Source of the DNA: Pleurodeles waltl
Lineage: Eukaryota; Chordata; Amphibia; Caudata; Salamandridae
Direction: 5' to 3'
Length of the DNA stretch: 64,000 nt
Assembly: GCF_031143425.1 (NCBI RefSeq)
Contig: NC_090447.1
Location: 131,769,106-131,833,105, forward strand
The stretch's first letter is position 1; each line of letters starts with the position of its first letter. The position numbers and the translations under genes are program-made. Positions 48,193 to 59,699 of this stretch are shown piece by piece. A model generated the notes under the pieces. That model searched no databases. It was not told the origin of the DNA and saw only the letters and a list, made by a program, of their open reading frames with translations.

Positions 48193-49136
48193 CTCTGTTT
48201 TGGCTGTTTTTAGTACTCTGGGCCCTTTACCACTGCTATCCAGTGCTAAAGTGCAAGTGCTGCTATGTAAAATGTATGTGTAATTGGACTTCCATGATTG
48301 GCATATTTGATTTACTGGTAAGTCCCCAGTACAGTGCACTAGAGGTGCCCAGGGCCTGTAAATCAAATGCTACTAGTGGGCCTGCAGCACTGGTTATGAC
48401 CCTACATTAGTAGCCCTGTAAACATGGTTCAGACCTGCCACTGCAGTGTCTGTTTGTGCAGTTTTAAACTGTGAATTAGACTTGGCAAGTGTACCCACTT
48501 GCCAGGCCTAAACCTACCCTTTTCTTACATGTAAGACACCCCTAAGGTAGGCCCTAGATAGCCCTATGGGCAGGGTGCAGTGTATGTTTAAGGTAGGACA
48601 TATACTAATGTGTTTTATATCCCCTAACAGTGAAATACTGCCAAATTTGGTTTTCACTGTTGCAAGGCCTATCTCTCTCATAGGTCAACCTGGGGGCTAC
48701 CTTTAAAAATGATTAAAGCGTAGGTTCCCTTTGGGAGTAGATAGACATGTGGAGTTTGGGGTCTCTGAGCTCACAATTTAAAAATACATCTTTTAGTAAA
48801 GTTGGTTTTAAGATTGTGTGTTTGAAAATGCCACTTTTAGAAAGTGGGCATTTTCTTGCTTAAACTATTCTGTGACTCTGTCTGTTTGTGGATTCCCTGT
48901 CTGGGTTAGTTTGACAGTTGGGCTGTTTGCACCTCTCTCTATACAGTGACACAAAGGGAGCTTGGGTGTAGCCTTCATATCCTGATGAGCCATCTGTGCT
49001 AGGAGGGAGGGGAGGAGTGGTCACTTACACCTGAAAGGGCTGTGCCTGCCCTCCCAGAAAGCAATCTCCAACCCGCTGGTGTGTATCTGGGGCCTGGCCT
49101 GGGCAAGGCAGGATTTCACAAAGAAGAGAGACTTTC

Positions 49137-49177
49137 CTTTGAAGTAGGCCTACTTCAAAGGCCAAAATGGGTATAAG
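49137..49177 (+). promoter_or_regulatory. LTR core promoter: perfect 24-bp palindrome plus TATAAG
   Basis: Arms ctttgaagtagg and cctacttcaaag abut perfectly (49137-49160). TATAAG begins at 49172, 12 nt beyond. The arms contain CTTTGAA and TTCAAAG, matching the TCF/LEF (and SOX HMG-box) consensus. Confidence 0.7.
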
Positions 49178-50269
49178 AAGAGCACACAAAACCACAGACT
49201 TTATATCACTTCTGGAAATCAAGAGGAACCTCTGCTTGGAGAAGAGCTGAGGATAAGTGCTGCCCTGCCTGTGACTGTGCTTTGTGGAGCTATCCTGCAG
49301 TTGCTGCTTCTGCCTGTGCAAGGGGACAAAGACTGGACTTTGTTGTGCATTCCTGCTTGTGAGGAAATCTCCAAGGGCTTGTCCTAAGCTTGCCTCCTGT
49401 TGTTGAAGTTTCAGGGCCATCAATGACTTCTCCTTCCAGCACCTGGACTCTTTGCTGAGACTCCTGCCCTGCCAAGTGGTGCCTGAAAATCCACATACAG
49501 ACTGTTGTGCAGGGAAAATATCAATGCACCTTCCGTGACGCACCGCCGGCTTCGCGGCAGAAGTCGACGCTCCACCGGCATCGCGCCTGGAAGAACGATG
49601 CTTGCAGCTGGAGAAACGACATGCAACACTCGCTGAGGGAGGCTGATAATGTCACAACCCACATACCACGGTTTTGCTGATACCGTGCAGCACGATTTTT
49701 GACGCAAACCTTGCTGGGCACGGTAAAACGACACAACACCTGCCCGGACCCGAGTGCTTGCCTGGATCGACGAGAAATGGGGAAGCACCCGAAGAAGGAG
49801 AAACAACTCACGGTCTTGCTTGCCGTGAGAAATTGACACATTGCTAACCTTTTTCGAGGCACACTCACCCGTGCGTGTTATTTTGATGCTACCCAGGTAC
49901 TTTTCAATGCTAAAAGCGTTTTTACTGTTTACTAAAGGATTTAAGACTCTCTTGCTTTTAAAATGAATAACTTGAGTTGTGTACGTTGGATTTTTGTCGT
50001 TTTGGTCTTGTTTTGTTTAGATAAATATTTTCTATTTTTTTCTAAACCTGTGTTGTGTCATTTTGTAGTGTTTTTACTGAGTTACTGTGTGTGTTGGTAC
50101 AAATACTTTACACCTAGACTCTGAAGTTAAGCCTGGCTGCTTGTGCCAAGCTACCAAGAGGGTGAACGGTGGTTAACTGAGGGTGATTCTCCTTTACCCT
50201 GACTAGAGTGAGGGTCCTTGCTTGGACAAGGGGTAACCTGACTGGCAACCAAACACCCTATTTCTAACA

Positions 50270-50595
50270 GCAGTGCCTCGGTGAGCTCTTCTTATGCTCG
50301 TCTAAATTATCATGTTCTTGGTTGCGGTACTCTGCCCCGGCCCTCTGTGCCTTTTGAAATTCCCCTTTTTGGCAGTTCCACTGACAAATATCCCCATAGC
50401 TTTGCAAAAGCCCTTCAGCTGGGAGACTGTGTAATCCTCCAGCTTAGCCAGGTCAAACTCTCCATCTCCACTTGTAGACCCAGCCAGCAGGGAAAATTGT
50501 AGAAAGAAAAGAAAACAAATCAGTTTGATCTTTGACTATGGGTGGGTAGTGTACATGTAGATATTGTATGACACTGCACAAACACAAGTCCTATC
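50270..50595 (-). pseudogene. Gypsy gag N-terminus and leader
   Basis: The minus strand reads GEFDLAKLEDYTVSQLKGFC, then KAMGIFVSGTAKKGN, a helical N-terminal gag motif seen in Gmr1-like elements, and is then cut by the solo LTR at 50269. The leader between it and the primer-binding site is short. Continuation is at 47557 and below. Confidence 0.7.
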
Positions 50596-50612
50596 CTCAC
50601 CCCTGGTCACCA
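50596..50612 (-). promoter_or_regulatory. Primer-binding site
   Basis: Directly inside the 5' LTR the minus strand reads TGGTGACCAGGGGTGAG. The leading TGG would pair with the CCA end of a tRNA. The tRNA identity was not determined. Confidence 0.6.
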
Positions 50613-50613
50613 A

Positions 50614-52732
50614 TGTTAGAAATGGGGTCTCTAGTTGGCAGAGGTAGACACACTTGTCCAAGTACGGACCACAATCCTAGTCAGGGTAAGTCACAACACA
50701 ATCCAAATTATCCTGTGCCCACCCTCCGTTAGCTTGGCACTGAGCAGTCAGGCTTAACTTCGAAGGCAATGTTTAAAGTATTTGTGTAAGAACTCATAGA
50801 AGAACACAGTGAAAACACCAGAAAAATACACCACACAGGTTTAGAAAAATAGAGAATATTTATCTGAATAGAATACTGTTGCAATGATAAAAGTCCAATG
50901 TACACCAGCCACGTTATGAATTTTTAAAGATGAAATCCCACTAATGTGCTTTGAAATACAATAGCTCCAACTGAGGCTATCATGGTGTCATTGACGGAGT
51001 CCTTCCCAACAATCTGACACCACCGGTGCCGGTCACCGAGTCACATGGACCCCCAGGCACAGTACCTTTGGAAAACAAAGAAACAAGGACGTCTCGCGGA
51101 GTTGGGGTGCTGAGGCATTTCTGGGGCCGGTGTGATATCAGTCTCTAATGACGCCTGGGGAGATGAGGCGTTGGTTCTGCACTGCAAGGCAGGTCATGGT
51201 GAGGTGTAGGTTCCGTTCGGTTGCAGGGGGAGCTGATCCGGCATTGGGGGTGGTGCGTTAGTTCCTGGTGACCTGGCAGGGTTGCTGGATACACTTAGTC
51301 AAGATGTGATGTGTCGAGCAATGTTGGACTTGTGTTGCAGGCCACGGTCGTTGCGTGCCTCAAAGTCCTAGGAGCAGGGTGCGGCATCTGTGCTTGCATT
51401 GCTGAAGTCATTTCAGGCATTGCTGAAGTCTGAAAACTAGCTATAAGCTAGTAGGTGAAGTCTTTGCTGTTTCTGAGACTTCGGGACAGGAGTCAAGCTC
51501 AATCCAAGCCCTTGGAGAGCACTTTTGGAGAAAGCAGAGACCTACCAACACAGTCAAAGGCCAGTAGGCAGCAGGGCAAAAAGCAGAGCAGCAGTCCTTC
51601 AAGCCGTCCATATGAGTCCTTTGAGGAGCCAGGCAGGTCTTCTGACAGAGTTCAGGTATGGATCCAGAAGTGTCTGATTTGGTGTGGTCAGAGACCCAGT
51701 TTATATACCCCAAAATGCATTTGAAATTCAAACTTCAAATAGTGGTTTTGAAGTGCACACGTTCCTCTTTCATCCCAGTCCTGTCTGCCAGGGTCCCTGT
51801 GGGGGGTAATCAGACCTTTATGTGAGGGCAGGCCACTGGCTTTGAAATGTAAGTGTGAGCCCCTCCACCCTACAAGCCCAGGAAGACCCATTCAGTATGC
51901 AGATGAATGCAGATGTGACAGAGTGCCCTGTGTTTGTGGTTGTCTGGGTAGAATGCACAAGGGGAGCTGTCAACCAGCACAGACCAGATGTGGATTGGAG
52001 ACAAGCTGTAAGGCACAGATGGCAGTAAGTGTAGAGAAATGCCTACTTTGTAAAAGTTCAATTTCTAAAATAGTAATATTAAATCTATCCTCACCAGTAA
52101 GCAGGATTTTCTATTACCGTTCTGGCCAAACTAAATACGACCTGGCTTCTCCTTCGTGATCACAATCTACCACCCAATAGTATGTAATGGCAATTCTAAT
52201 GCTAGTCTATGAGAGGAGCAGGCCTCACAGTAGTGGAAAACAACTTTGGGAGTTTTCCACTACCAGGACATGTAAAAAACATAGGTACATGCCCTTCCTT
52301 TTTCTTACATAGCACCTTGTCCAGGGGTGACTTATATGTAGAAAAAAGGGGAGTTTAAGGCTTGGCAGTAGTTTTAAATGCCAAGTGGCAGTAAAACTGC
52401 ACACACAGGCCTTTAAATGGCAGGCCTAAGACATGGTTAAGGGCTACTTATTTTTGGGTGGCACAATCAGTGCTGCAGGCCCACTAGTAGCATTTAATTT
52501 GCAGGCCCTGTGCACATGTAGTGCACTTTACTATAGATTCACAAGTAAATTAAATATGCCAATTGGGTAGGAACCAATATTACCATGTTTAGGGGGGAGA
52601 GCACGTGCACTTTAGCACTGGTTAGCAGTGGTAAAGTGTGCAGAGCCCTAAAAACAAAAACAATGTCAGAAAAATAGAAGGAGGCAGACAAAACGTTAGG
52701 AGATGACTACCCTAAGGCTGTCAGGTCTAACA
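50614..52732 (-). repeat. 5' LTR of the provirus
   Basis: TGTTAGAAATGGGG to GTCAGGTCTAACA, about 2.1 kb. It carries the clearest TATA box of the family (minus-strand TATATAA at 51707-51701). Its difference from the 3' LTR indicates an old insertion. Confidence 0.9.
51701..51740 (-). promoter_or_regulatory. LTR core promoter: altered palindrome plus TATATAA
   Basis: The palindrome arms here are atttgaa and ttcaaat (51719-51740). The outer C-G pair of the other copies has become A-T on both arms. TATATAA starts 12 nt beyond at 51707 on the minus strand. Confidence 0.7.
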
Positions 52733-53017
52733 GTTCCTATCAGTGGATGGGAACGAATTGTGTGAGTCAGCACAACCCCCCCTTTAGTTATCCTCAGCCC
52801 TTGCTTGTGCACTCCACTGCTAGCAGTCCTCTTTCATAGGTGTACTGATACACATAATGCACCAACTAAATGTTTAGCGACTGGTTTGAAAATGCTCATT
52901 TGATCTGATTCAAATTAGGAATGGCAATTGATTTGAGCAATGGCTGAAAGGAGCTGGGTCAAAAAAGCCCATCTCTGTTTTTCCTTCAAGGTCACAATAA
53001 ACATTGTGGCTAGTGCC

Positions 53018-53922
53018 AGACATAAATACTAAGCGCCGAATGTGCGTCAATTTTTTTTACCACAATCAGCGCAAACCCTGCCCCATATTTATACTTTGAC
53101 GCCCGACTCCGCAGGCGTCAAAATTCCACCATGTGCGGCATTTTTTGGAAGGGGGAACCAGCCTTGCGTTAATTATATGCAAGGTAGGCGTTCTCTTCCA
53201 AAAAATGACTTTAAGGCCTGTGCCCCTTATTTATACTCTGGCGTCATTTTGATGCACAGGAGGGGGTGGGCCTTAAAAAACAGCGCACAGCCTGATGTGC
53301 GCCGTTTTTTAACGCCTGGGTCAGGGAGGCGTTAAGGGACCTGTGGGCTCGGAAGGAGCCCAGAGGTGCCCTCCCCTGCCCCCAGGGACACCCCCTGCCA
53401 CCCTTGCCCACCCCAGGAGGACACCCCAAGGATGGAGGGACCCATCCCAGGGAAGTAAAGGTAAGTTCGGGTAAGTATTTTTTTCCGATTTGTTTTGTGG
53501 CATAGGGGGCCTGATTTGGGCCCCCCTACATGCCACTATGCCCAATGACCATGCCCAGGGGACATAAGTCCACTGGGCAGGGCCATTGGGCAAGGGGGCA
53601 TGACTCCTGTCTTTGCTAAGACAGGAGTCATGTCAATGGAGGTTGGGCGTAAAAAAAATTGGCGCAAATCCGGTTTGAGGCCTGAATTTTGCCTCAGACA
53701 TGACTTGCACCATTTTTTGACGCACAACCCCCATTTTCCCATACGCTGGCACTGCCTGGTGTGAGTAATTTTTTTTACGCACACCAGTCCTCAGCGCCGG
53801 CTAACATCATTCCATTAATAAGGCGCCCGCATGGCGCGTTGGAATGGCGTTAGCCGGCGGTAAAATTTTTGACGCACAGCTGCGTTGGCGCAGTTGTGTG
53901 TCAAAAAGTATAAATATGGGCC
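53018..53922. mobile_element. Non-autonomous relative of H1
   Basis: 53018-53340 is similar to the H1 left end (gcgccgaatgtgcgt, gccccatatttata, ttttttggaa, taacgcctgggtcaggg). The right end 53870-53922 matches the H1 right end (tgcgttggcgcag, gtataaatatgggcc). The left terminus is degenerate (gccagacataaatac). The 900-bp body has no gene. ORFs at 53042-53784 are shadows. Confidence 0.8.
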
Positions 53923-54099
53923 TAAATTACTCTGTCTAAACTGCCTAACACAGAATACAGTGTTAACTTTACATTTTAGAATTGATTAACTATAAATATA
54001 GCAAATATTTTATGACTGCATTTTAAATTCACAGTTTAAGGGCAGTAGCAGAGATAATCGGGCATTACCTATTACATGACAGATATGAATGGTTTAGTA

Positions 54100-54673
54100 C
54101 AGGTGCTCCCAACCTGTGGCTTGGGGACCCATGGGGCCCTTGAAGCCTCCTCAGGGAGTCCCTGACTGCGTAGAAAATTTAATAATATTAATAGATTAAT
54201 AAACTGTATATAGATAAAGTTGCTAAATGGACAACTGAAATTTTTTAAACGTACAGTAAATGGCAAGGAATTTGAAATTGGAGGCTAAAAATTAAATTAG
54301 TATCCTCCGATTGATTTGTGGGAAAAGTGCAGGTGGACCAAACAGATTATAGAATGGACACTGTGTGTCATCAATTGAATTTAGAAAAGCTCCAACCTTC
54401 CTATTAAAGTTATTTTTTTTATTGGTTTATTTATATTTGTTTGCAAACAAAATGTGTTATCATTTTTGCATGTGTTTGATGAATGCTTGTTTCTGCATTT
54501 TGTGTCTATTGTCTTGCAGCTCAAATCATCCACAATGTTTAGACTAGGGTCATCTGCTTCCAGTAGTGACTTGGTGGGAGTCCCTGGATTTTAATAATGA
54601 TTCAGTGGAGGTCCCCAGGTTCAAGTAATGATAAGTGGGGGTCCACAGAAAGTCAAAAAGTTGAGAACCGCTG
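54100..54673. mobile_element. hAT-type MITE with 8-bp TSD
   Basis: It begins CAGGTGCTCCCAACCTG and ends GTTGAGAACCGCTG. Flanks gtttagta (54092-54099) and ctttagta (54674-54681) match at 7 of 8. The interior has three similar ggtccc / gggagtccctgg blocks near the right end. No gene. Confidence 0.85.
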
Positions 54674-54681
54674 CTTTAGTA

Positions 54682-55299
54682 AACTTTGCTTCCTAGGTTG
54701 CATAATTCATCACAATACAGCAGTGTTACTGAATGTAGATGCAAATGCAAATTTGACAATGCTTTAGAAATGGAAAAAAAAATCTTTCGTGAAGCCTTTA
54801 AAGCGCGAAGAAAGTCCATTATTTTTTCAGGGTAATGTCTGTCAATTCCTTTAGCACAGAGCATGGAAATGGGGCGATTTTCAGCTGGATAACAATAACT
54901 GCGGAAAATGTGAATGGCAGTTAACAGATTATCTTCCTAATCACTCCTTTATTTCCATTAACAAAGCTTGCACTCACAGCAGGCCTCCGACGTGCATTAA
55001 TGCTGAATGTGCTCTTGAAGCAACCGAAGAATTCATAAACAGCAGCTTTAGGCCTGGTTTTGGCAGATATAGGATTCAGTCAACAACAATAGCGTCAGTG
55101 CTCAGTAATATAAACAAATGATTATCATATGTATATATACATTCTTTAATAGCAACAGAATATAATGCATAGTACAAATGCAGTGTTTTTGGAGGTCCCA
55201 GTTCTAGGTGCCATCCAAAAGCAGAATCTTGTGTCATGGCTGTTAGTGTATGCATGGTGCAAAAGGTTGGTGGTTATGAGATTATGGAGAAACAATTAT
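54682..55299. other. AT-rich DNA without recognised features
   Basis: Short unique-looking segment; the ORF at 54676-54864 has no motif. Confidence 0.45.
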
Positions 55300-55928
55300 G
55301 GGGGTCATTCTAACCCTGGCGGTCCAAGACCGCCAGGGCTAAAATGACGGGGGCACCGCCAACAGGCTGGCGGTGCCCCGCTGGGCATTCTGACCGCGGC
55401 GGTTTGACCGCGGTCAGAAGTGGAAAACCGGCGGTCTCCCGCCGGTTTTCCGCTGCACATTTGAATCCTCCATGGCGGCGCAGCTCGCTGCGCCGCCATG
55501 GGGATTCTGACAGCCCATACCGCCATCCTGTTCCTGGCGGTTCGCCCGCCAGGAACAGGATGGCGGTATGGGTTGTCGTGGGGCCCCTGGGGGCCCCTGC
55601 AGTGCCCATGCCAATGGCATGGTCACTGCAGGGGCCCCCGTAAGAGGGCCCCACAAAGAATTTCACTGTCTGCATTGCAGACAGTGAAATTCGCGACGGG
55701 TGCCACTGCACCCGTCGCACCTTCCCACTCCGCCGGCTCCATTCGGAGCCGGCATCCTCGTGGGAAGGTAGTTTTGCACTGGGCTGGCGGGCGGCCTTTT
55801 GGCGGTCGCCCGCCAGCCCAGTGCAAAACCCAGAATACCCTCAGCGGTCTTCCGACCGCGGAGCGGTATTTTGGAGGGGGAAGTCTGGCGGGCGGCCTCC
55901 GCCGCCCGCCAGACTTAGAATCACCCCC
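55300..55928. mobile_element. GC-rich hairpin MITE, copy 2, TSD TAT
   Basis: The ends are GGGGGTCATTCTAACC and TTAGAATCACCCCC, flanked by TAT on both sides (55297-55299, 55929-55931). It is built of at least eight stems, including 55350-55379 (ggggcacc / ggtgcccc), 55421-55454 (ggaaaaccggcgg / ccgccggttttcc), 55463-55505 (gaatcctccatgg / ccatggggattc) and 55523-55567 (gccatcctgttcctggcgg and its complement). Harbinger-like by its 3-bp duplication. Confidence 0.9.
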
Positions 55929-55968
55929 TATATCTTGTTTGAGTTCATATATGTTTTAGCCATAACTT

Positions 55969-56302
55969 CAGTGCTTAATTTGTGTTGGTGGTTTCTGGTG
56001 CTGGGCACCGGCAATTATTTATAAGGGCCGGCTTTATTGTTCTGCCTCAAGCATTTAGTGTGAGCAAAAGACAAATATGGGAAAGATGGAGGGAGAGAAA
56101 CACGGAACAGCGTCACAAAGGGAGAAAGCAGAACGGTGCAAGAGTGAGCTGAAGGGGCAGGTAGTGTCTATACATGGATTGAAGAGGCTCGAGGTGGCTT
56201 CAGGATTACGCTACCTCAATATTTCGTGCTCGCACATTCAATTACAGCAGCCGTGTGTTTCAGAGGGGCACCCGCACGTTTTTATTTACAAGTTAAGCAT
56301 TG
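55969..56302. mobile_element. hAT-type MITE with 8-bp TSD
   Basis: It begins CAGTGCTTAATTTGTG and ends CAAGTTAAGCATTG. Flanks cataactt (55961-55968) and cctaactt (56303-56310) match at 7 of 8. A sister copy is at 24776-25102. Confidence 0.85.
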
Positions 56303-56310
56303 CCTAACTT

Positions 56311-57618
56311 AAAACGTTTCCACAGTGAAATGGTTTCTCTTTCATAAGATGTGGCTGCAAAACAAACTCATCACTCAAAACTGTCTTTTGGGAAATAGGT
56401 AGAGGAACAGTGTGTTGAGGGTAAATCTAGTCAGACACTCACATTTCTGTCTGTTCTGTTTTTTTCGAATCTCTAAATCAAAGGAGCGTTGACTTTCCAC
56501 GAACTGCAAATTGCACGAGAATTAATTCTGCAAATGAAAAAGAAGGCGTAAATGTTGGCACTCGAAAATTCTGACACCCATTTTTTGTTTTCGAAAAATG
56601 CCCATAATAATAGAAAATTACCGAAAATGTAGCAATAATGGAAAATTGGAGTAGACAGCAGAAACACATGATTTGGTGTGTTGTGTACTTTTTACATGTT
56701 TGTTTAGGCACAGCGTCTGAGACATCAGAGCAGTCAGTCTTTGATCTGTACTGAGCGGTACTGGTGGAGCGGGACTACAAAGAACAGCGCCTCCTGAGAC
56801 CTACGGGCTCTTGGTGCAGTAGTATTCCTTCCATCAGTTATTGATACCAATGATGGATATTTCACACGTGCCCTAATTCCATATCATTCAGAGTCCCGCA
56901 ACAAAGTATGTGGGGGAAAGAAATAAAACCACAATTCCCTGGTTGCGAAAAGAAGGAATGGTGAGATTTTTCCCCACCGGAATTCCATCCAGTGTTGTCT
57001 GGCCAAAATTGTCTTTCTGTGGCGATGAAATCCAAACTTGGAGCACTGATTCGGGCGCTGTTTCCCATTTTCACCCAAAACAGTATTTCTGTGGAAGACA
57101 CAATGAGGGAGTACGCCTATATCATCTACTGATGAGATGACACTCATTATTTTTCTGTTCCAAGATGTCTAGTTTTAGCTGAGTAAATACACCAACAGAA
57201 GTTTATCAAAAACATTTTCAAAACAGACAGTTTTTGTTGGGACTTAAAACTTTTTAAGGATGTTGTATGAATCAGCCGTGAGCTCCCTGTTTTATTTTGT
57301 TGAGCCAAGGCCAGTGAAGAATTATATATAATTCTTTGATGCACCCCTAATTGTACCATTTGTGTAATTAGTATAATTTGTACCTATTAAATATAGATTA
57401 ATAGGGATTCCCAGCTTTAGCTCATGTTGGATCAGCTTCTCCAAAATCTGTGGGCCAATTAGGGCCTCAATAATTCATTGAACACTGAGAAGTTGACACT
57501 GTGAGCAGTACCATTAATGTAATCAATAGATACCTGTATCCACCCACTTTGAATAAATAGATGTATTCAAACACATTTCTTCACTCATCAGGACATCCAT
57601 CGATAGATGGATCTTTTT
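56311..57618. other. AT-rich DNA without recognised features
   Basis: ORFs at 56862-57147 overlap on both strands without motif. No element ends found. Confidence 0.45.
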
Positions 57619-57623
57619 GTTCT

Positions 57624-59694
57624 TGTTGTACTTTTTTGCTTATGCAGGGTCATCCCCAATCTTTTTGCCTCCTGCCTCCTATTTTTTCTGACTTGTTGCT
57701 GTTGGTATTTGAACTCTGAGCACTGCTAACCGGTTTATCCATGATTGGCATATTTGTTTTACTAGTAAGTCCCTAGTAAAGTGCACTAGAGGTGCCAGGG
57801 CCTGTAAATCAAATGCTACTAGTGGGCCTGCAGCACTGGCTGTGCCACCCACATAAGTAGCTCTGCAATCATGTCTCAGACTTGCCATTGCAGTGTCTGT
57901 GTGTGCAGTTTTAACTATAAATTTGACTTGGCAAGTGTACCCACTTGCCAGGCCTTAACCTTCCCTTTTCGTACATGTAAGGCACCCCTAAGGTAGGCCC
58001 TAGGTAGCCCCAAGGGCAGAGTGCAGTGTATGGTTAAGGTAGGACATATACTAATGTGTTTTATATGTCCTGACAGTGAAACATTGCTAAATTATTTTTT
58101 CACTGTTGCAAGGCCTGTCCCACTCATAGGTTAACATGGGGGCTACCTTTAAATCTAATTAAAGTGTAGATTACCTTTGGGAGCGGATGGACATGTGGAG
58201 TTTGGGGTCTCTGAGCTCACAATTTAAAAATACATCTTTTAGTAAAGTTGATTTTAAGATTGTGTGTTTGAAAATGCCACTTTTAGAAAGTGGGCATTTT
58301 CTTGCTTATACCATTTCTGTGACTCTGCCTGTTTGCGGATTCCCTGTCTGGGTCAGTTTGACAGTTGAGCTGGTTGCACCTCACACTAGACAGTGACACA
58401 AAGGGAGCTGGGGTGTAGTCTGCATTTCCTGATGAGCCATCTGTGCTAGGAGGGAGGGGAGGCGTGGTCACTCACACCTGAAAGGGCTGTGCCTGCCCTC
58501 ACACAATGCAGTCTCCAACCCCCTGGTGAGTGTCTAGGGCCTGGTCTGGGCAAGGCAGGATTTCACATTCAAAAGAGACTTTACTTTGAAGTAGGCCTAC
58601 TTCAAAGGATAAATTGGGTATAAGAAGGGCACCCAAAACCACAGACTTCGGAACACTTCTGGAAACAAGAGAACCTCTGCCTGGAGAAGAGCTGAAGAGC
58701 TGAGGAAGAAGAGCTGCCCTGCCTGTGACTGTGCTTTGTGGATATATCCTACAGTTGCTGCTTTTGCCAGAGTAAGAGGGCAAAGACTGGACTTTGTGTG
58801 CCTTCCATCTTGTGAAGAAATCTCCCAGGGCTTGATTTATAGCTTGCCTCCTGTTGTTTGAAGTCTCAATGACAGCAAAGACTTCTCTCTGCCAGCACCT
58901 GGAGTCTCTGGAGAGACTCCTGCTCTGACAAGTGGTGCCCTATCCAGTCCCTGGGCCCTTGAAAGGGAAAGCTGGTGAAAATTCAAGGAAATCGACTTTG
59001 GACGACTCCGGACCTACGCGCTGCTGAATCCGGTGACGCCACCTGCAACCGACTCCGTGATCTTCGCTGGAACGTGATGACCTTCGCAGGCCCGACATCG
59101 CTGCAGCCCCGCCAAAGTTTGAGACTCGTGGAAGTCGGCGCACCACGTCGTGACCAACGCCGCTCGAAGTGCACGGATTTAACTTTTCTCACAGACGCCC
59201 AATCCCTGACTTCGCTCATCGATTTGTTTTCATTTCTTCTCCAAGGTACTGTACCTGGGGGTCTACGCGACCCCGTGTCCGGCACCGCTGGTTTCAGATT
59301 GTTGGGAACGACTCTGTCACAACGCCGTGTTAACACCTCATCGAAGCATTTTGTGTTTCTAAGCGCTATTTTTGAGTTTAATCTTTAAAAATTCATAACT
59401 TGACTTGTGTATGTCGGATCTTTGTCGCTTTGGTCTTGTTTTGTTTAGATAAATATTTCCTATTTTTCTAAACTGGTGTTGCGTCATTTTGTAGTGTTTT
59501 CATTAAGTTACTGTGTGTGTTGGTACATATACTTTACACCTAGCACTCTGAAGTTAAGCATACTGCACTGCCAAGCTACCAAGGGGGTAAGCAGGGTTTA
59601 GCTGAGGGTGATTCTCTTTTACCCTGACTAGAGTGAGGGTCCTTGCTTGAACAGGGGGTAACCTGACTGTCAACCAAAGACCCCATTTCTAACA
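57624..59694 (+). mobile_element. Solo LTR, plus orientation, TSD GTTCT
   Basis: TGTTGTACTTTTTTGC to CCCCATTTCTAACA, 2.07 kb, flanked by perfect gttct repeats (57619-57623 and 59695-59699). It matches the other LTRs throughout. No internal coding region lies nearby, so it is a recombined solo LTR. The ORFs inside (58975-59388 and its antisense) are not conserved genes. Confidence 0.9.
58584..58624 (+). promoter_or_regulatory. LTR core promoter palindrome plus TATAAG
   Basis: Perfect palindrome 58584-58607, identical to 49137-49160, with TATAAG starting at 58619, again 12 nt beyond. Confidence 0.7.
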
Positions 59695-59699
59695 GTTCT

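Larger units (their letters stand above)
47558..50269 (+). mobile_element. Solo LTR nested in gag, TSD GCAGC/GCAGT
   Basis: Plus orientation, opposite to the host provirus. It begins TATTAGACTTGGCATCC (TG to TA) and ends CCCTATTTCTAACA. Flanks are gcagc (47553-47557) and gcagt (50270-50274). Gag coding resumes on both sides, which proves insertion. It carries a GC-rich MITE at 47639-48192 and the promoter palindrome at 49137-49160. ORFs at 49025-49868 are chance readings. Confidence 0.9.
33506..52732 (-). mobile_element. Gypsy (Gmr1-like) provirus with nested insertions
   Basis: Transcribed leftwards. Its LTRs are 50614-52732 (5') and 33506-35586 (3'). The flanking pentamers gttct (33501-33505) and gttcc (52733-52737) are a near-matching 5-bp duplication. 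A primer-binding site follows the 5' LTR and a polypurine tract precedes the 3' LTR. Domain order in the transcription direction is gag (SCAN-like capsid, zinc knuckle), protease, integrase, reverse transcriptase, RNase H. Integrase lies upstream of RT, the order described for Gmr1-type Ty3/Gypsy elements. Nested inside are Harbinger H2 (in integrase) and a solo LTR (in gag). Many stops and frameshifts are present. Confidence 0.9.

Noticed and set aside
47624..48283. 219-codon GC-rich ORF and five overlapping ones
   Set aside because: All read through the GC-rich hairpin MITE on both strands. Long frames arise from low stop frequency in GC-rich DNA.
49025..49868. ORFs of 115-172 codons in the solo LTR
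   Set aside because: Other copies of the LTR do not preserve these frames.
58975..59388. 137-codon ORF and its antisense partner
   Set aside because: In a solo LTR, overlapping on both strands, and not conserved in sister LTRs.
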